Shown piece by piece: positions 63,285 to 64,000 of a stretch of 64,000 nt of DNA; position 1 is the stretch's first letter, and every line of letters begins with the position of its first letter. The DNA is from Plasmodiophora brassicae (taxonomy: Eukaryota; Endomyxa; Phytomyxea; Plasmodiophorida; Plasmodiophoridae), in NCBI GenBank assembly GCA_039704465.1, contig JASFAU010000009.1, forward strand, positions 310,001 through 374,000. The letters are read 5' to 3'. Below the pieces are notes generated by a model that had not been told where the DNA came from, searched no databases, and worked only from the letters and a program-made list of their open reading frames with translations. The position numbers were made by a program, and so were the translations under genes.

Positions 63285-64000
63285 CTATATGTCTTTTATA
63301 TCGTCGTCATCATCGTTAGTCGGGCAGACGCTGCCAATGGTCCATCCCCTGGATTGGATGACGCGCGTGACCGTGTCGACGACGGCCTGGATCTTGGCGT
63401 CGTCCAGGTGGTACGGGCCGAAGTAGTAGGCGGTGACGGCATCGACCGGGTGCAGGCGGGCGTTCACGGCGGCGGCCAGGTGCGCGAAACAATTGTCCAC
63501 CATCGGGTTCGTCGGGAAGTACACGAGGTCACAGCCGTCCCTGGCGAACATGATGTTGGACAGCCCGGCGCCGTGCGGCCCGATCACCAGCTCAGCGGAA
63601 GCGAACAGCGCCACCTGCTCCAGCAGCGTCTTCGACTCGTGCGCGTCGACGCCCGGCTTCTTGCCGGGTTCGGCGACGAACACGTGCAGGCAGCCGGGGC
63701 CGACGATCGCCCGTAACGCCCTCAGCAACCGTTCCTCGTCCTGCACGACCCGAATGTATCCAGCATCGGCCCTGGAAACGTAGATGACCTTCGGCCCCGC
63801 CTCGTGCCGCACCTTGGACAGCAGATGGCGACGTGCCAGGCGGATGCCAGCGGCCGCCGGCTGGTGAATGCGCCATGGGTCGTCGACGGGGCCGACCACA
63901 TGCCCACCGGGTACATCCCTCCAGTCCACCCGCATCAGCGCCTCGATTCGGTACCGCTGAGCGCCCGGCGACTCCCGCGTTGGCGCCTTCGGGTCGTACC
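63285..64000 (-). CDS. GT61-type glycosyltransferase, inverted near-identical copy (partial at window edge)
   Basis: The minus-strand frame ends at 63285 and runs off the right edge. It matches the C-terminal ~235 residues of the GT61 gene at 49204-51363 almost residue for residue (RVDWRDVPGGHVVGPVDDPW, GPHGAGLSNIMFARDGCD). A handful of changes are seen (for example R to G before PKVIYVSR, IV to IM) and a different acidic C-terminus (NDDDDDIKDI versus ANSDVDVKEL). The two lie in opposite orientation about 12 kb apart. Confidence 0.88.
   Translation of the reverse strand, partial: YDPKAPTRESPGAQRYRIEALMRVDWRDVPGGHVVGPVDDPWRIHQPAAAGIRLARRHLLSKVRHEAGPKVIYVSRADAGYIRVVQDEERLLRALRAIVGPGCLHVFVAEPGKKPGVDAHESKTLLEQVALFASAELVIGPHGAGLSNIMFARDGCDLVYFPTNPMVDNCFAHLAAAVNARLHPVDAVTAYYFGPYHLDDAKIQAVVDTVTRVIQSRGWTIGSVCPTNDDDDDIKDI

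Overview
The window is nuclear DNA of a unicellular eukaryote. It is compact and GC-rich. Short GT-AG introns (45-75 bp) split most genes, both strands carry genes at close spacing, and families such as PIKfyve, TFIP11, RRP7, BCS1, MOCS2A and JmjC are present. A lebercilin-like coiled-coil gene suggests a cilium, and hevein-type chitin-binding cysteine motifs suggest a chitinous or glycan surface. I cannot place the lineage more precisely from the sequence. No rRNA, tRNA or CRISPR array was seen. Exon boundaries marked 'approximate' were read by eye.

Left part (1-20300): a WDR7/rabconnectin-3-beta gene, then a lebercilin-like gene, then an array of four paralogous minus-strand genes (three intact, one decayed). 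The array genes combine an N-terminal signal-peptide-like segment, a low-complexity middle, a basic stretch and two C-terminal C2H2 zinc fingers. Between the first and second array members sits a nested transposon. The outer element is a DNA transposon (7853-15720) with CCCTGATCG terminal inverted repeats, a CTAT target duplication, five subterminal palindromes and a SAP / PD-(D/E)XK-like / piggyBac-type cysteine-rich transposase candidate. Inside it lies a complete Ty3/gypsy chromovirus (9926-15461) with identical 87-bp LTRs, an ATGTG target duplication and an 11-nt self-priming site of the Tf1/sushi type.

Middle part (20700-36300): two tandem GPI-anchored surface-protein candidates with NHL repeats, CUB-like repeats and a hevein-like domain. 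They are followed by a MOCS2A gene with an in-frame transposase-type HTH upstream, mannose-6-phosphate isomerase, a multi-pass membrane protein loosely like a GT2/chitin synthase, and a small secreted protein with two hevein-like repeats. Several of these fit cell-surface or extracellular-matrix work.

Right part (36300-64000): RING coiled-coil protein, RRP7, BTB protein, a JmjC protein with a signal peptide, PIKfyve/Fab1, a small coiled-coil protein, an alpha/beta hydrolase, a GT61 glycosyltransferase, TFIP11, an HSPA12-like/vWFA fusion, a papain-like secreted or membrane protein, a small acidic protein, BCS1, SUGCT and, running off the right edge, a near-identical inverted copy of the GT61 gene. 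Most of these are ordinary housekeeping genes. The strongest unusual signals are the nested transposon, the self-priming LTR element, the secreted zinc-finger array and the domain fusions.
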